In this document: positions 7,951 to 16,525 of the stretch, piece by piece
How the letters are laid out: the number at the start of each line of letters is the position of its first letter
How positions within the stretch are numbered: position 1 is the stretch's first letter
Assembly (NCBI GenBank): GCA_035317085.1
Contig: DATHHS010000216.1
Location: 1-64,000, forward strand
Direction of reading: 5' to 3'
Source of the DNA: VBDM01 sp035317085
GTDB lineage: Bacteria > Pseudomonadota > Gammaproteobacteria > Burkholderiales > SG8-39
DNA: 64,000 nucleotides
Notes under the pieces: generated by a model
Database searches by the model: none
Told to the model about the DNA's origin: nothing
The model's input: the letters and a program-made list of their open reading frames with translations, nothing else
Translations under genes and position numbers: made by a program

Positions 7951-8937
7951 ATGCGAAGCTCGACCCCCCTCCTTGCGATCCCGCTATTTCTTTGCAGCGT
8001 CGGTGTTTTCGCCGGCGGCTCGAACTACGGCGTCGTTCCCGGAACGAATCCGCTCGCCGGCAAGATCACCGAGTGGCCGGTGCCGACTCCGAAGTTCGCC
8101 CGCGATCCGGCGCCGGGACCCGACGGAAACATCTACATCACGGTGATGTTCGCCGACCGGATTGCGCGCTTCGACGTGAAGACGCAGAAATTCAACGAAT
8201 GGGATCTCCCGCCGGGCGCGCACCCGCACGGCCTCCTCGTCGACAAGGCCGGCAAGGTCTGGTACAGCGGGAACGGCAACGGCACCATCGGCGAGCTCGA
8301 TACGGTGAGCGGGAAAGTCATCGAGCACAAGACCCCTTCCGGAGGCAGTCCGCATACGCTGGTGATAGACGACGCGGGCGCAATCTGGTTTACCAACCAG
8401 TCCGGCTCCGTCGGCAGGCTCGACAGGGCGAGCGGAAAAATCACCGAATACAAGATGTCGGGCGGGCCTTATGGCCTCACGCTCGACAAACGCGGCAACG
8501 TCTGGGTGTGCCGCATGGGCGCGGACAAGATGGGGATCATCGATTCGAAGACGGGAAAGATCTCGGAGCTGTACATGGGCCCGGGGTCCCAGCCGCGGCG
8601 CGTCGCCGCCGCCCCCGACGGCACGCTCTGGGTGACGCTCTACGGCATCGGGAAGCTCGCGCACATCGATCCGGCGACGGCCAAGGTCGTCAAGGAATAC
8701 GAGATGCCGGCAGGCGAGAACGGCGGACCGTACGCGGTGACCGTCGACGGCTCCGGGCGCGTGTTCGCGAGTGAGATCCGGAAAGACACCGTGGCGATGC
8801 TCGATCCGAAAACCGAACAATTCCTGGTATTCCCGCTGCCCTCGAGAAACGTCGGCATCCGCAAAGCCATCGTCGATGCGCAAGGCCGCTTGTGGTATAT
8901 GGGCTCGCACAGCGGCCGGCTGGGCATGATCGAATAA
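7951..8937 (+). CDS. Exported virginiamycin B lyase-like beta-propeller protein
   Basis: 328 aa with a signal peptide (about residues 1-22, ending VFAGG) and six to seven propeller blades recognisable by repeats of the form xxGxIWF/VWYxxx..GxIGxLDxxSGKxxEY. The overall pattern is that of Vgb/streptogramin lyase and related SMP-30-like propellers. Most environmental members are not resistance enzymes, so function is open. ATG 7951 follows an AGAGG ribosome site. It lies 35 bases after tRNA-Arg and before a Bug binding protein, possibly as one unit. Confidence 0.82.
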   Translation: MRSSTPLLAIPLFLCSVGVFAGGSNYGVVPGTNPLAGKITEWPVPTPKFARDPAPGPDGNIYITVMFADRIARFDVKTQKFNEWDLPPGAHPHGLLVDKAGKVWYSGNGNGTIGELDTVSGKVIEHKTPSGGSPHTLVIDDAGAIWFTNQSGSVGRLDRASGKITEYKMSGGPYGLTLDKRGNVWVCRMGADKMGIIDSKTGKISELYMGPGSQPRRVAAAPDGTLWVTLYGIGKLAHIDPATAKVVKEYEMPAGENGGPYAVTVDGSGRVFASEIRKDTVAMLDPKTEQFLVFPLPSRNVGIRKAIVDAQGRLWYMGSHSGRLGMIE

Positions 8938-8967
8938 GAAGGCACCACGAAAACGTTAAAAAGGGAA

Positions 8968-8993
8968 AGCAATTCACAGAGGAGCAATTCACA
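8968..8993 (+). repeat. 11-bp direct repeat around the Bug gene ribosome site
   Basis: AGCAATTCACA occurs at 8968-8978 and 8983-8993, with the AGAGGAG ribosome site between and partly inside them. It looks like a small local duplication in the leader. Confidence 0.6.
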
Positions 8994-9970
8994 TGTCAAA
9001 AATTCAAAAACTGCTGGGATCTCTGGCGCTGACGGCCGCTGCGGTGACGGCTGCCAACGCGCAAAACTACCCGACCAAGCCGATTTACCTGTACATACCG
9101 TTTGCCGCGGGAGGGCCGACCGACACGCTCGGGCGCAACCTCGCGCAGGCGATGGGCAAGCCGCTCAAGCAACAGGTGATCGTGGAGAACGTCGTCGGTG
9201 CGGGCGGCACCATCGCCGTCGCTCGCGCGGCAAAAGCGGCGCCCGACGGCTACACGGTGCTGCTGCATCACATCGGCATGTCTACCGCGCCTTCGTTGTA
9301 CCGGACGCTCAGTTTCGACCCGCTCAAGGACTTCGAGTACATCGGTGAAGTGGCCGACGTGCCGATGACCCTGATCGCGCGCGGCAACTTCCCGGCCGCC
9401 AACCTCCAGGAATTCCTGACGTACATCAAGGCGAACAAGGACAAGGTCACCTACGCCAACGCCGGCCTGGGCGCCGCATCGCACCTGTGCGGTCTCCTGT
9501 TCATGACCGCGATCCAGACCGACTTCACCACCGTTCCCTACAAGGGCACGGGGCCGGCGATGAACGATTTGCTGGGCGGCCAGATCGACTTCATGTGCGA
9601 CCAGACCACCAACACCACCGGCCAGATCCTGGGCGGCAAGGTGAAGGTGTACGGAGTCACGAGCAAGAAACGCGTACCCTCGTTGCCGGATATACCCACG
9701 CTCGCCGAGCAAGGCATCAAGGATTTCGACGTCGTGGTCTGGCACGGCCTGTACGTTCCAAAAGGCACGCCGAAGCCCGTGGTGGATCGGCTGGTCGCTG
9801 CGCTCCAGGAATCGATCAAGGATCCGGATTTCAAGGCGAACCTCGCCAAGCTCGGCGCCGAGCCTGTAAGCGCCGATCGTGCGAGGCCTGAAGCTCTGCA
9901 TAAATTCCTGGAATCGGAAATTGCGAAGTGGGCGCCGATCATAAAGAAGGCCGGGCAGTATGCAGACTAG
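8993..9970 (+). CDS. Bug-family tripartite tricarboxylate transporter binding protein (TctC)
   Basis: 325 aa periplasmic solute-binding protein with signal peptide (cleavage probably after ANA, residue ~23). Typical Bug stretches: YPTKPIYLYIPFAAGGPTDT, VVGAGGTIAVARAAKAAPDGYT and VPYKGTGPAMNDLLGGQIDFM. There is no TctAB permease next to it, so it is one of the many orphan Bug proteins of Betaproteobacteria that bind carboxylates, amides or aromatic acids. A rho-independent terminator follows 22 bases after the stop. Confidence 0.93.
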   Translation: MSKIQKLLGSLALTAAAVTAANAQNYPTKPIYLYIPFAAGGPTDTLGRNLAQAMGKPLKQQVIVENVVGAGGTIAVARAAKAAPDGYTVLLHHIGMSTAPSLYRTLSFDPLKDFEYIGEVADVPMTLIARGNFPAANLQEFLTYIKANKDKVTYANAGLGAASHLCGLLFMTAIQTDFTTVPYKGTGPAMNDLLGGQIDFMCDQTTNTTGQILGGKVKVYGVTSKKRVPSLPDIPTLAEQGIKDFDVVVWHGLYVPKGTPKPVVDRLVAALQESIKDPDFKANLAKLGAEPVSADRARPEALHKFLESEIAKWAPIIKKAGQYAD

Positions 9971-9991
9971 AGTCCGCGTACGTAGCAAGAG

Positions 9992-10018
9992 AAAAGGGCG
10001 CTCGAAGGCGCCCTTTTT
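9992..10018 (+). terminator. Rho-independent terminator after the Bug gene
   Basis: A ten-pair stem (AAAAGGGCGC with GCGCCCTTTT) closes a six-base loop and runs into a T tract. Because the stem begins with A residues it can also act on the minus strand, although the convergent hydrolase gene ends just to its right at 10037. Confidence 0.9.
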
Positions 10019-10036
10019 GTTTAGAAGTGCGAAGGA

Positions 10037-10924
10037 TCAGGCCACACCATTCTTCTTGAACCACGCAAGCATGCGCTTCCAGCCGTCATCGGCGGCTTCC
10101 TTGCGGTAGCTCGGCCGGTAGTCGGCGTTGAAGGCGTGCGGCATGCCGTCGTAGACGTGGATCATCGACTGCTTGTCCTTGCCGAAAGCGACCAGCGCGG
10201 CGCGCATGCGTTCGACGGCATCCAAGGGGATGCCCGCGTCGGCGCCGCCGTACAGGCCCAGCACCGGAGCGTTCAGCTTGTCGGCGACGTCGATCGGCGT
10301 GAGCGGCTGGGCCGGCGGGTTGGGATTCAGGCCGCCGTACCAGGACACGCCCGCCTTGATGCGCTTGCTGTGCGCCGCATACATCCAGACGGTGCGCCCG
10401 CCGCGGCAAAAACCGGTGATGCCGAGCTTCTTGGCGTTGGCCTTGGGCTGCTGATCGACCCAGGCGACGAGCGCGTCCAGGTCCGCGAGCATCTGCTCGT
10501 CGGCGAGCGTGTTCGCCTTGCCGACCACTTCCTTCTGGTCGGGGATCTTCGAGAGGTCACCGATGCGGAAGAAGGGATCGAGCGTGATCGCGTAGTAGCC
10601 CGCCTTCGCCATGCGACGCGCCACGTCCTTGATGTGCTCGTGCATGCCGAACACTTCGGGGATGACGATCACCGTGGCGTACTTGCCCGCCTTCTTCGGC
10701 GCGGCGAAATACACGGGCAGGTTGCCGCCCGAGACCGGAATCTGCGCCGACCCGACTTCCAGCCCGTCCGTGGGCGTGACGATCATGGTCTGCGCGCATA
10801 CCGGCCCGGCGGCGAGCGCGAAGCCCGAAGCAAGGCTGGACGCGATGAACCCGCGCCGCGAGAACGGAATCTTCGGCAGTAGGCTTTCGAGGTGGGGATC
10901 GTCGAACTTGGCGCGGTCGTTCAT
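10037..10924 (-). CDS. Exported dienelactone hydrolase family protein
   Basis: 295 aa. A twin-arginine signal (FSRRGFIASS, residues ~21-30, then a hydrophobic stretch ending VCAQ) sends the protein to the periplasm in folded form. The alpha/beta-hydrolase part has the DLH features: Glu in VIPEVFGMHEH, nucleophilic Cys in ITGFCRGGRT, Asp in GGADAGIP and His in GMPHAFN. Cytoplasmic DLH opens dienelactones in chlorocatechol degradation; Tat-exported versions are common in Betaproteobacteria and lack known substrates. Convergent with the Bug gene. Confidence 0.9.
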   Translation of the reverse strand: MNDRAKFDDPHLESLLPKIPFSRRGFIASSLASGFALAAGPVCAQTMIVTPTDGLEVGSAQIPVSGGNLPVYFAAPKKAGKYATVIVIPEVFGMHEHIKDVARRMAKAGYYAITLDPFFRIGDLSKIPDQKEVVGKANTLADEQMLADLDALVAWVDQQPKANAKKLGITGFCRGGRTVWMYAAHSKRIKAGVSWYGGLNPNPPAQPLTPIDVADKLNAPVLGLYGGADAGIPLDAVERMRAALVAFGKDKQSMIHVYDGMPHAFNADYRPSYRKEAADDGWKRMLAWFKKNGVA

Positions 10925-10967
10925 TCTTCCTCCTTGTTATGGTGCTGGGGTTTGGGAAAACGCCGTT

Positions 10968-10992
10968 GTAAACAGATAGCAGTAAACAGATA
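10968..10992. repeat. 11-bp direct repeat upstream of the hydrolase gene
   Basis: GTAAACAGATA occurs at 10968-10978 and 10982-10992, a 14-base period, about 45 bases upstream of the hydrolase start. It may be a paired operator half-site or a chance duplication. Confidence 0.5.
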
Positions 10993-11034
10993 TTCTCCGA
11001 TGTTCATTCCATCGTGGCTAGTCCCCTCGGGAGA

Positions 11035-11343
11035 TCAGCGGCGGCGCGAAAACGCGCGCATCAACCAGAGCATGAAAACCCCCAGGATGGTGCCTGAAAT
11101 GATCAACCCGTAGCGCCGCATTTTCTTCTTCCTGCGCTCGGTCTCGGCACGCTCTTCGGCCATGAGCTGCGCGAGCCGCTCCGCCGGACTCGGCTTGAGC
11201 CTCTCCGGGGCATCCCGCTGTTGCCCTGCGCGAAAAGGCGGGTGCGGCTCAGCGGTCGTAACGCCCGTCTTGCGCGCCTCGGCCTCGCGGCGCGCCGCCA
11301 CAACGAGCGCTTTTTCCCTGGCGGAGAGGTTTTCCTTTTCCAT
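11035..11343 (-). CDS. Small protein with C-terminal membrane helix
   Basis: 102 aa, no recognised family. The N-terminal two thirds are charged and probably helical (SAREKALVVAARREAEARK, then ERLAQLMAEERAETERRKKKM), and one membrane helix (GLIISGTILGVFMLWLM) near the C-terminus would make it a tail-anchored inner-membrane protein. ATG 11343 sits 2 bases after the RNase G stop, so it is very likely co-transcribed with rng. Function unknown; a membrane tether for an rng-linked process is only a guess. Confidence 0.7.
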   Translation of the reverse strand: MEKENLSAREKALVVAARREAEARKTGVTTAEPHPPFRAGQQRDAPERLKPSPAERLAQLMAEERAETERRKKKMRRYGLIISGTILGVFMLWLMRAFSRRR

Positions 11344-11345
11344 GT

Positions 11346-12815
11346 TCACATCAGAATGATATCGAACTGCTCCTGGCCGTAGCTCGTCTCGACCTGCATC
11401 GAAACGGGCTTGGCTATGAAGTCCCCGAGCATCGCCAGAGACTGCGACTCTTCGTCGAGGAACAGGTCGATCACCGACTGGGAAGCGAGGATACGGAACT
11501 CGCGCGCGCTGAACTGGCGCGACTCGCGCAGGATCTCGCGCAGGACTTCGTAGCAGACCGTCTGCGCGGTCTTGACCACGCCGCGCCCGCCGCAGGTCGT
11601 GCAGGGCTCGCACAGGACGTGCTCGAGCGATTCCCGCGTGCGCTTGCGGGTCATCTCGACCAGCCCCAGTCCCGTGAATCCGTTCACCGTGATCCGGGTC
11701 CGGTCGCGCGCGAGCGCCTTGTTCAGCTCTGCGAGTACCGCGGCGCGATGCTCCGTATTTTCCATATCGATGAAGTCGATGATGATGATGCCGCCGAGAT
11801 TTCGGAGGCGCAGCTGGCGCGCGATCACCTGCGCGGCCTCGAGATTGGTCTTGAAGATCGTGTCGTCAAAATTGCGGTTGCCGACGTAGCCGCCGGTGTT
11901 GACGTCGACCGTGGTCATCGCCTCGGTCTGGTCGAGGATGAGGTAGCCGCCGCTCTTCAATTCAACCCGGCGCGCGAGCGCGCGCTCGATCTCGTCCTCG
12001 ACATTGTGAAGATCGAACAGCGGCCGCTCGCCGATGTAGTGCTCCAGTTTCGCGAGCACCTTGGGCGTGTACTCGGCGGCGAACCCCTGGAGCTTCTGGA
12101 AATTCTCGCGCGAGTCGATGACGATACGCCCCGTGCTTTCGCCCGCCATGTCGCGCAGCACCCGCTGCGCGAGCGACAGATCCTGATAGAGCAGCGTCGG
12201 CGCGGGCGAGGTGAAAGCGCGGCCGCGGATGCCGTACCAGAGCTTTCTCAGGTACTCGATGTCACCGCGCAGCTCCGCATCGGTGGCGGTTTCCGCCACG
12301 GTGCGAATAATGAATCCCCCGGTCTCGTCGACGGGCAGCAGATGCTGGAGCTTGTCGCGCAGGAGCTGCCGCTCGGTCTCGTCCTCGATCCGCTGCGAGA
12401 TGCCGATGTGAGGGTCTTGCGGGAGATAGACGACCATCCGTCCTGCGATCGAGATCTGGGTCGAAAGGCGCGCCCCCTTGGTGCCGATGGGGTCTTTGAT
12501 GACCTGAACGAGCCGCGACTGGCCTTCCGAGAGGATGCGCTCGATCGGTTTGGCCGGCGCGTCGCTCCTTGCTTGCGTATTTTGACGCTCCTCCCAGATG
12601 TCGGCGACGTGAAGGAACGCGGCTCGCTCCAGGCCGATTTCGATAAACGCCGACTGCATGCCGGGCAGCACGCGCGCCACGCGCCCTACGTAGATATTGC
12701 CCACCAGGCCTCGGCTCGCCGAGCGCTCGACGTGCAACTCCTGGGGAACGCCCGCCTGCATCACGGCAACGCGGGTTTCCTGCGGCGTGCAGTTGATCAG
12801 GATATCTTCCATCAT
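11346..12815 (-). CDS. rng: Ribonuclease G
   Basis: Endoribonuclease of the RNase E/G family that matures 16S rRNA 5' ends and starts mRNA decay. 489 aa from ATG 12815, the normal RNase G length. It opens DILINCTPQETRVAVM, then an S1 domain (GNIYVGRVARVLPGMQSAFIEIG region), the catalytic MTTVDVNTGGYVG and DFIDME metal-binding segments, and the Zn-link CxxC in CEPCTTCGGRG. Two tandem ATG codons leave the start uncertain by one residue. The order rng-maf-rlmH is standard in Betaproteobacteria. Confidence 0.96.
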   Translation of the reverse strand: MMEDILINCTPQETRVAVMQAGVPQELHVERSASRGLVGNIYVGRVARVLPGMQSAFIEIGLERAAFLHVADIWEERQNTQARSDAPAKPIERILSEGQSRLVQVIKDPIGTKGARLSTQISIAGRMVVYLPQDPHIGISQRIEDETERQLLRDKLQHLLPVDETGGFIIRTVAETATDAELRGDIEYLRKLWYGIRGRAFTSPAPTLLYQDLSLAQRVLRDMAGESTGRIVIDSRENFQKLQGFAAEYTPKVLAKLEHYIGERPLFDLHNVEDEIERALARRVELKSGGYLILDQTEAMTTVDVNTGGYVGNRNFDDTIFKTNLEAAQVIARQLRLRNLGGIIIIDFIDMENTEHRAAVLAELNKALARDRTRITVNGFTGLGLVEMTRKRTRESLEHVLCEPCTTCGGRGVVKTAQTVCYEVLREILRESRQFSAREFRILASQSVIDLFLDEESQSLAMLGDFIAKPVSMQVETSYGQEQFDIILM

Positions 12816-12928
12816 CAAAGGACCGGCTGCGCGTCAATCTCGCGCAGCCTGCTTCAAAGCCCGACCGGCGCCAGCGCCGGTTTTCCCGCCTGGAGTGAGT
12901 TCATGATCGCCCCCGTGGATATCCTCGG

Positions 12929-13549
12929 TCATCGGCTCTCGAATTTCGCGATCAGCTGCGTAGTCTCGTACAGCGGCAGTCCCATGATGCCGGTGTAGCT
13001 GCCGTGCAGTTCGGTGACGAAGGCCGCGGCGCGCCCCTGGATCGCATAGGCGCCCGCCTTGTCGGTCGGCTCGCCGCTCTCGACGTAGGCTTCGATCTCG
13101 GGTTCCTCGAGCTCGCAGAAGCGCACCCGGCTCTCGCTCGTGACGAGCTCGGTGCGATCCTCGAGCTTGAGCGCGACCGCGGTGAGCACGAGGTGCTCGC
13201 GCCCGGAGAGCAGCCGCAGCATGCGCGTCGCGTCGGCGGGATCGGCGGGCTTGCCGAGGATCTTCCCCTCGATGCACACCACCGTATCGGCGGAGAGCAC
13301 CGGGAACCTGCGCAGCCGGCGCTGCACGATCCTGTCCCAGCCGGCCTCCACCTTGGTGCGGCAAACGCGCCGGACGTAATCGGCGGGCAACTCGCCCGGC
13401 AACTGCGACTCGTCGACGTCGGAACCGCGCGTCGGGTTCTCGCGCAGCACCAGCACTTCGAACGAAACGCCGATTTGCTTCAGCAGTTCGCGCCGCCGCG
13501 GACTTCGCGAGGCGAGGTAGATCCGGGTCTTCGCAGGGTTCTTGATCAT
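12929..13549 (-). CDS. maf: Maf-like nucleoside triphosphate pyrophosphatase
   Basis: 206 aa. Maf proteins hydrolyse dTTP/UTP or modified nucleotides and have been linked to septum arrest. Signatures: YLASRSPRRRELL at the N-terminus, VLSADTVVCIEGKILGKP with the catalytic Asp, and DKAGAYAIQG. The ATG overlaps the rlmH stop by 4 bases (ATGA), so the two are coupled. Which Maf subgroup (YhdE or YceF type) applies is not certain; the DKAGAY(A)IQG form favours the YhdE type. Confidence 0.94.
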   Translation of the reverse strand: MIKNPAKTRIYLASRSPRRRELLKQIGVSFEVLVLRENPTRGSDVDESQLPGELPADYVRRVCRTKVEAGWDRIVQRRLRRFPVLSADTVVCIEGKILGKPADPADATRMLRLLSGREHLVLTAVALKLEDRTELVTSESRVRFCELEEPEIEAYVESGEPTDKAGAYAIQGRAAAFVTELHGSYTGIMGLPLYETTQLIAKFESR

Positions 13550-14016
13550 TCGCGATGGTAAGGGTGGCGGTTGAGGATGGAGCTCGCGCGGTAGAGCTGT
13601 TCGGCAAGCAGCACGCGCGCGAGCCCGTGCGGCAGCGTCATGGCAGAAACCCGCATGAGCGGACCGGCGCCGCTCTTCACCTCGGGCGCGAGACCATCCG
13701 CGCCGCCGATGACAAAAGCGATATCGCGCCCGTCCTGGCGCCGCGCGGCCAGCCAGCGCGCAAGCTCGGCGGTCGTGAATTCACGCCCGCGCTCGTCTAG
13801 CGCGACGCGGGACGCTTCGCGAGGCAGCGCGCGCGCGATGCGCCCGGCTTCCGCTTCGAGCAGCTGTAGCGTCGATTTGCCGCTCGTACGCGGCTCGGGA
13901 CGGACTTCGATCAGCTCGATCTTCATGTCGCGGGGCATGCGCTTCGCGTAGTCGTGGAAGGCTTCGTCGACCCAGCCGGGCATTTTCGTTCCTACCGCAA
14001 TAATCAGGAGCTTCAC
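13546..14016 (-). CDS. rlmH: 23S rRNA pseudouridine-1915 N3-methyltransferase RlmH
   Basis: SPOUT-class methyltransferase that methylates pseudouridine 1915 in helix 69 of 23S rRNA. 156 aa, exactly the family size. The SAM knot is visible as FVIGGADGL and the C-terminus ends RASSILNRHPYHRE, the conserved tail that completes the active site. Lies 34 bases after rsfS and overlaps maf by 4 bases. Confidence 0.97.
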   Translation of the reverse strand: MKLLIIAVGTKMPGWVDEAFHDYAKRMPRDMKIELIEVRPEPRTSGKSTLQLLEAEAGRIARALPREASRVALDERGREFTTAELARWLAARRQDGRDIAFVIGGADGLAPEVKSGAGPLMRVSAMTLPHGLARVLLAEQLYRASSILNRHPYHRE

Positions 14017-14050
14017 GAACCTGCCTAGCGGCGGGCAAGCACGAACGATT

Positions 14051-14428
14051 TCATTTGCCGCGCGCCGGAGCCGCCTTCCGCCGGGCGCGCGCCTTGCGGG
14101 GCTTGGGCTGATCCCACAGCTCCTCGAGATTGTAGTGCGAGCGTATCGCCGGCTGCATGATATGCACCACGATGTCGCCCAGGTCGATCAGCACCCAGTC
14201 GCCGCCGTCCTCGCCCTCCACGCCGTACACCCGGCCGCCCGCCGATCTTGTTTTCTCCTGGACGTGGCTCGCGAGCGACTTCAGCTGGCGGGCGGAGTCC
14301 GCGCTCGCGATGATCACGCGGTCGAACATCGAGGTGAGGTGGGTCACGTCGAAGACTTCGACCTCGCGCGCCTTGATTTCATCGAGCGCGGCGAGGGCCG
14401 CCTTCTGGAGCTTGCGAACGTCGATCAT
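14051..14428 (-). CDS. rsfS: Ribosomal silencing factor RsfS
   Basis: 125 aa. RsfS binds ribosomal protein L14 and blocks subunit joining when nutrients are scarce. It carries the core VFDVTHLTSMFDRVIIASADSARQLKSLA pattern (residues ~25-53) and the EDGGDWVLIDLGDIVVHIM segment, plus a basic Lys/Arg/Ala tail longer than in E. coli. The ATG overlaps the nadD stop by one base (TGATG). Confidence 0.96.
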   Translation of the reverse strand: MIDVRKLQKAALAALDEIKAREVEVFDVTHLTSMFDRVIIASADSARQLKSLASHVQEKTRSAGGRVYGVEGEDGGDWVLIDLGDIVVHIMQPAIRSHYNLEELWDQPKPRKARARRKAAPARGK

Positions 14429-15090
14429 CAGGAGGCGCCGTTCTCCTTGGCGTACAGTCCGTGGGCCTCGATGTAGTCGAGGACGGCGGAGGGCAGCAGA
14501 TAGCGTGGGCTGCGCGCCTGGGCGAAGTGCGCGCGGATGGCGCTCGCGGAGATGTCGAGCGCCGTGGTGCCATAGGTGGCGACGCTTCCCCCCGGCCGCT
14601 CGCGCAGGGCGTCGGGCGTGCCGGCGCGCTTGCGCCATTCGGCGGCGAGCGCGGCGGGCATTCCGCCCGGGGTGAGCGAGTGCCCGGGACGCTGCGCGAC
14701 GAAAATGTGCGCGAGATCGAACAGGTCGCGCCAGCGCAGCCACGCGGTGAGGCTGCGAAAGGCGTCGGTGCCGAGCAGGAGCACGATCGAGCGCTTCGGT
14801 CCGAGCTCACCGCGCAGCCGCTCTAGCGTCTCGACGGTATAGCTGGGCGCCGTCGTGCGGGTCTCCGCGTCGTCCAGCTCGAACAAGGGATTTCTTTCGA
14901 TGGCGAGTCGCGTCATTTCGAGGCGGTGCGCCGCACCTGCCATGGGCGCGACGCGATGCCAGGGCTGGCCGGCGGGGACCCAGCGCACCAGCTCCAGGCC
15001 CAGGATTTCGGAGGCTTCCTGGGCGAGGCGCAGGTGCCCGAAGTGCACCGGGTCGAAGGTTCCGCCCATGATGCCGATGGGAGCGCTCAT
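14428..15090 (-). CDS. nadD: Nicotinate-nucleotide adenylyltransferase
   Basis: Transfers AMP from ATP to nicotinate mononucleotide, giving deamido-NAD. 220 aa from ATG 15090. Markers: GIMGGTFDPVHFGHLRLAQ with the HxGH nucleotide motif, and the late DISASAIR (ISxTxIR) motif. Longer in-frame starts upstream would add seven residues with no family match. A second NAD gene, nadC, lies at 6.4 kb. Sits between proA and rsfS, as usual in the group. Confidence 0.96.
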   Translation of the reverse strand: MSAPIGIMGGTFDPVHFGHLRLAQEASEILGLELVRWVPAGQPWHRVAPMAGAAHRLEMTRLAIERNPLFELDDAETRTTAPSYTVETLERLRGELGPKRSIVLLLGTDAFRSLTAWLRWRDLFDLAHIFVAQRPGHSLTPGGMPAALAAEWRKRAGTPDALRERPGGSVATYGTTALDISASAIRAHFAQARSPRYLLPSAVLDYIEAHGLYAKENGAS

Positions 15091-15162
15091 TGGCGCTCCG
15101 CGCTCAAGCACGATTTCGTGGAACCAGACAGGGCGGCGATCGGGAAGTTCTTCAGAGTGGCC

Positions 15163-16431
15163 TCAGCTGCGAACCTGGCCGCTGCCGAAGACCACGTATT
15201 TCTGCGACGTGAGGCCTTCCAGGCCCACCGGACCGCGCGCGTGCAGCTTGTCGGTGGAGATGCCGATCTCGGCGCCCAGGCCGTATTCGAAGCCGTCGGC
15301 GAAGCGCGTCGAGGCGTTCACCAGCACCGAGCTCGAATCGACTTCGCGCAGAAAACGCTTCGCATGTGCCTCGTCCTCGGTGACGATGGCGTCGGTGTGC
15401 TGCGAGCCGTATTTGCCGATGTGGGCGATCGCCGCATCCAGATCCTTTACCACCCGCACCGCGAGAATGGGCGCGAGGTACTCGGCGTACCAGTCTTCCT
15501 CGGTCGCGGGTTTCATCGCGGGAACGAGCTTGCGCGCGGCCTCGTCACCGCGCAGCTCCACGCCTTTTTCGAGGTAGACCTTGGCGAGCTTCGGCAGCAC
15601 CCTGGGCGCAATCGCTTCGTTGACGAGCAGCGTCTCCATCGCATTGCAGACGGCGTAACGCTGCGTCTTGGCGTTGTCGGCGATGCGGATCGCCTTTTCG
15701 ATATCGGCGCGCTCGTCGATGTAGACGTGGCACACGCCGTCCAGGTGCTTGATCATCGGGATGCGCGATTCGCGCATCACCCGCTCGATCAGGTCCTTGC
15801 CGCCGCGCGGCACGATGATGTCCACGTACTCGTTCATCGAGAGCAGCTGGCCGACCGCGGCGCGGTCCGCGGTCGCGATCACCTGGACCGCGTCCTCGGG
15901 GAGACCCGCCGTGCGCAAGCCTTCGTGCACGCAGGCGGCGATCGCGATGTTCGAGCGCACCGACTCCGAACCGCCCCGCAGGATGCAGGCGTTGCCCGCC
16001 TTCAGGCACAGCGCCGCGGCGTCGGCGGTCACGTTGGGGCGCGATTCATAGATGATCCCGATCACGCCGAGCGGGACGCGCATCCTTCCCACCTTGATGC
16101 CCGAAGGCTGTTCACGCAATTCGCTGACCTCGCCGACCGGGTCGGGAAGCTTCGCGACCTGCTCCACGCCCTCGGCCATGGCTTCGATGCTTTTGCCGGT
16201 CAAGGTGAGGCGGTCGATGAAGGCCGGGGCCTTGCCGGCAACGCGCGCGGCCTGCAGGTCTTCCGCATTCGCTGCGAGAAGCTTCTTCGCGTCGCGCCTC
16301 ATGGCCTTAGCGGCAGCGACAAGCGCGCGGTTCTTGGCTGCCGTGTCCGCGCGCGCGACCTCGCGCGCAGCAATGCGGGCGCGCATGCCGATCTCGAGCA
16401 CGTAGGACTTGATGTCCGAAGGAGCGTTCAT
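15163..16431 (-). CDS. proA: Gamma-glutamyl phosphate reductase
   Basis: Second enzyme of proline synthesis, reducing gamma-glutamyl phosphate to glutamate semialdehyde. 422 aa from ATG 16431. The aldehyde-dehydrogenase-like core shows VPLGVIGIIYESRPNVT, LCLKAGNACILRGGSES and the catalytic Cys in QRYAVCNAMETLLV. proC, which finishes the pathway, is at 25.9 kb; proB is not in the window. Divergent from glnE across ~94 bases that must carry both promoters. Confidence 0.97.
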   Translation of the reverse strand: MNAPSDIKSYVLEIGMRARIAAREVARADTAAKNRALVAAAKAMRRDAKKLLAANAEDLQAARVAGKAPAFIDRLTLTGKSIEAMAEGVEQVAKLPDPVGEVSELREQPSGIKVGRMRVPLGVIGIIYESRPNVTADAAALCLKAGNACILRGGSESVRSNIAIAACVHEGLRTAGLPEDAVQVIATADRAAVGQLLSMNEYVDIIVPRGGKDLIERVMRESRIPMIKHLDGVCHVYIDERADIEKAIRIADNAKTQRYAVCNAMETLLVNEAIAPRVLPKLAKVYLEKGVELRGDEAARKLVPAMKPATEEDWYAEYLAPILAVRVVKDLDAAIAHIGKYGSQHTDAIVTEDEAHAKRFLREVDSSSVLVNASTRFADGFEYGLGAEIGISTDKLHARGPVGLEGLTSQKYVVFGSGQVRS

Positions 16432-16525
16432 CTGGCGAATCTTACCCTCCCCCGCCGGGGCATGCAGCCAAACGCGTCCGGGCGCCACTACTTGCGGGCG
16501 CGCGCCACTACAATAGCCAGGACGC

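Noticed and set aside
7951..8937. Calling the beta-propeller a streptogramin resistance enzyme.
   Set aside because: Propeller similarity alone does not show lyase activity, and the protein has a signal peptide.
11619..12998. Plus-strand open frame of ~460 codons opposite rng.
   Set aside because: Composition is the mirror of the RNase G codons; no family match.
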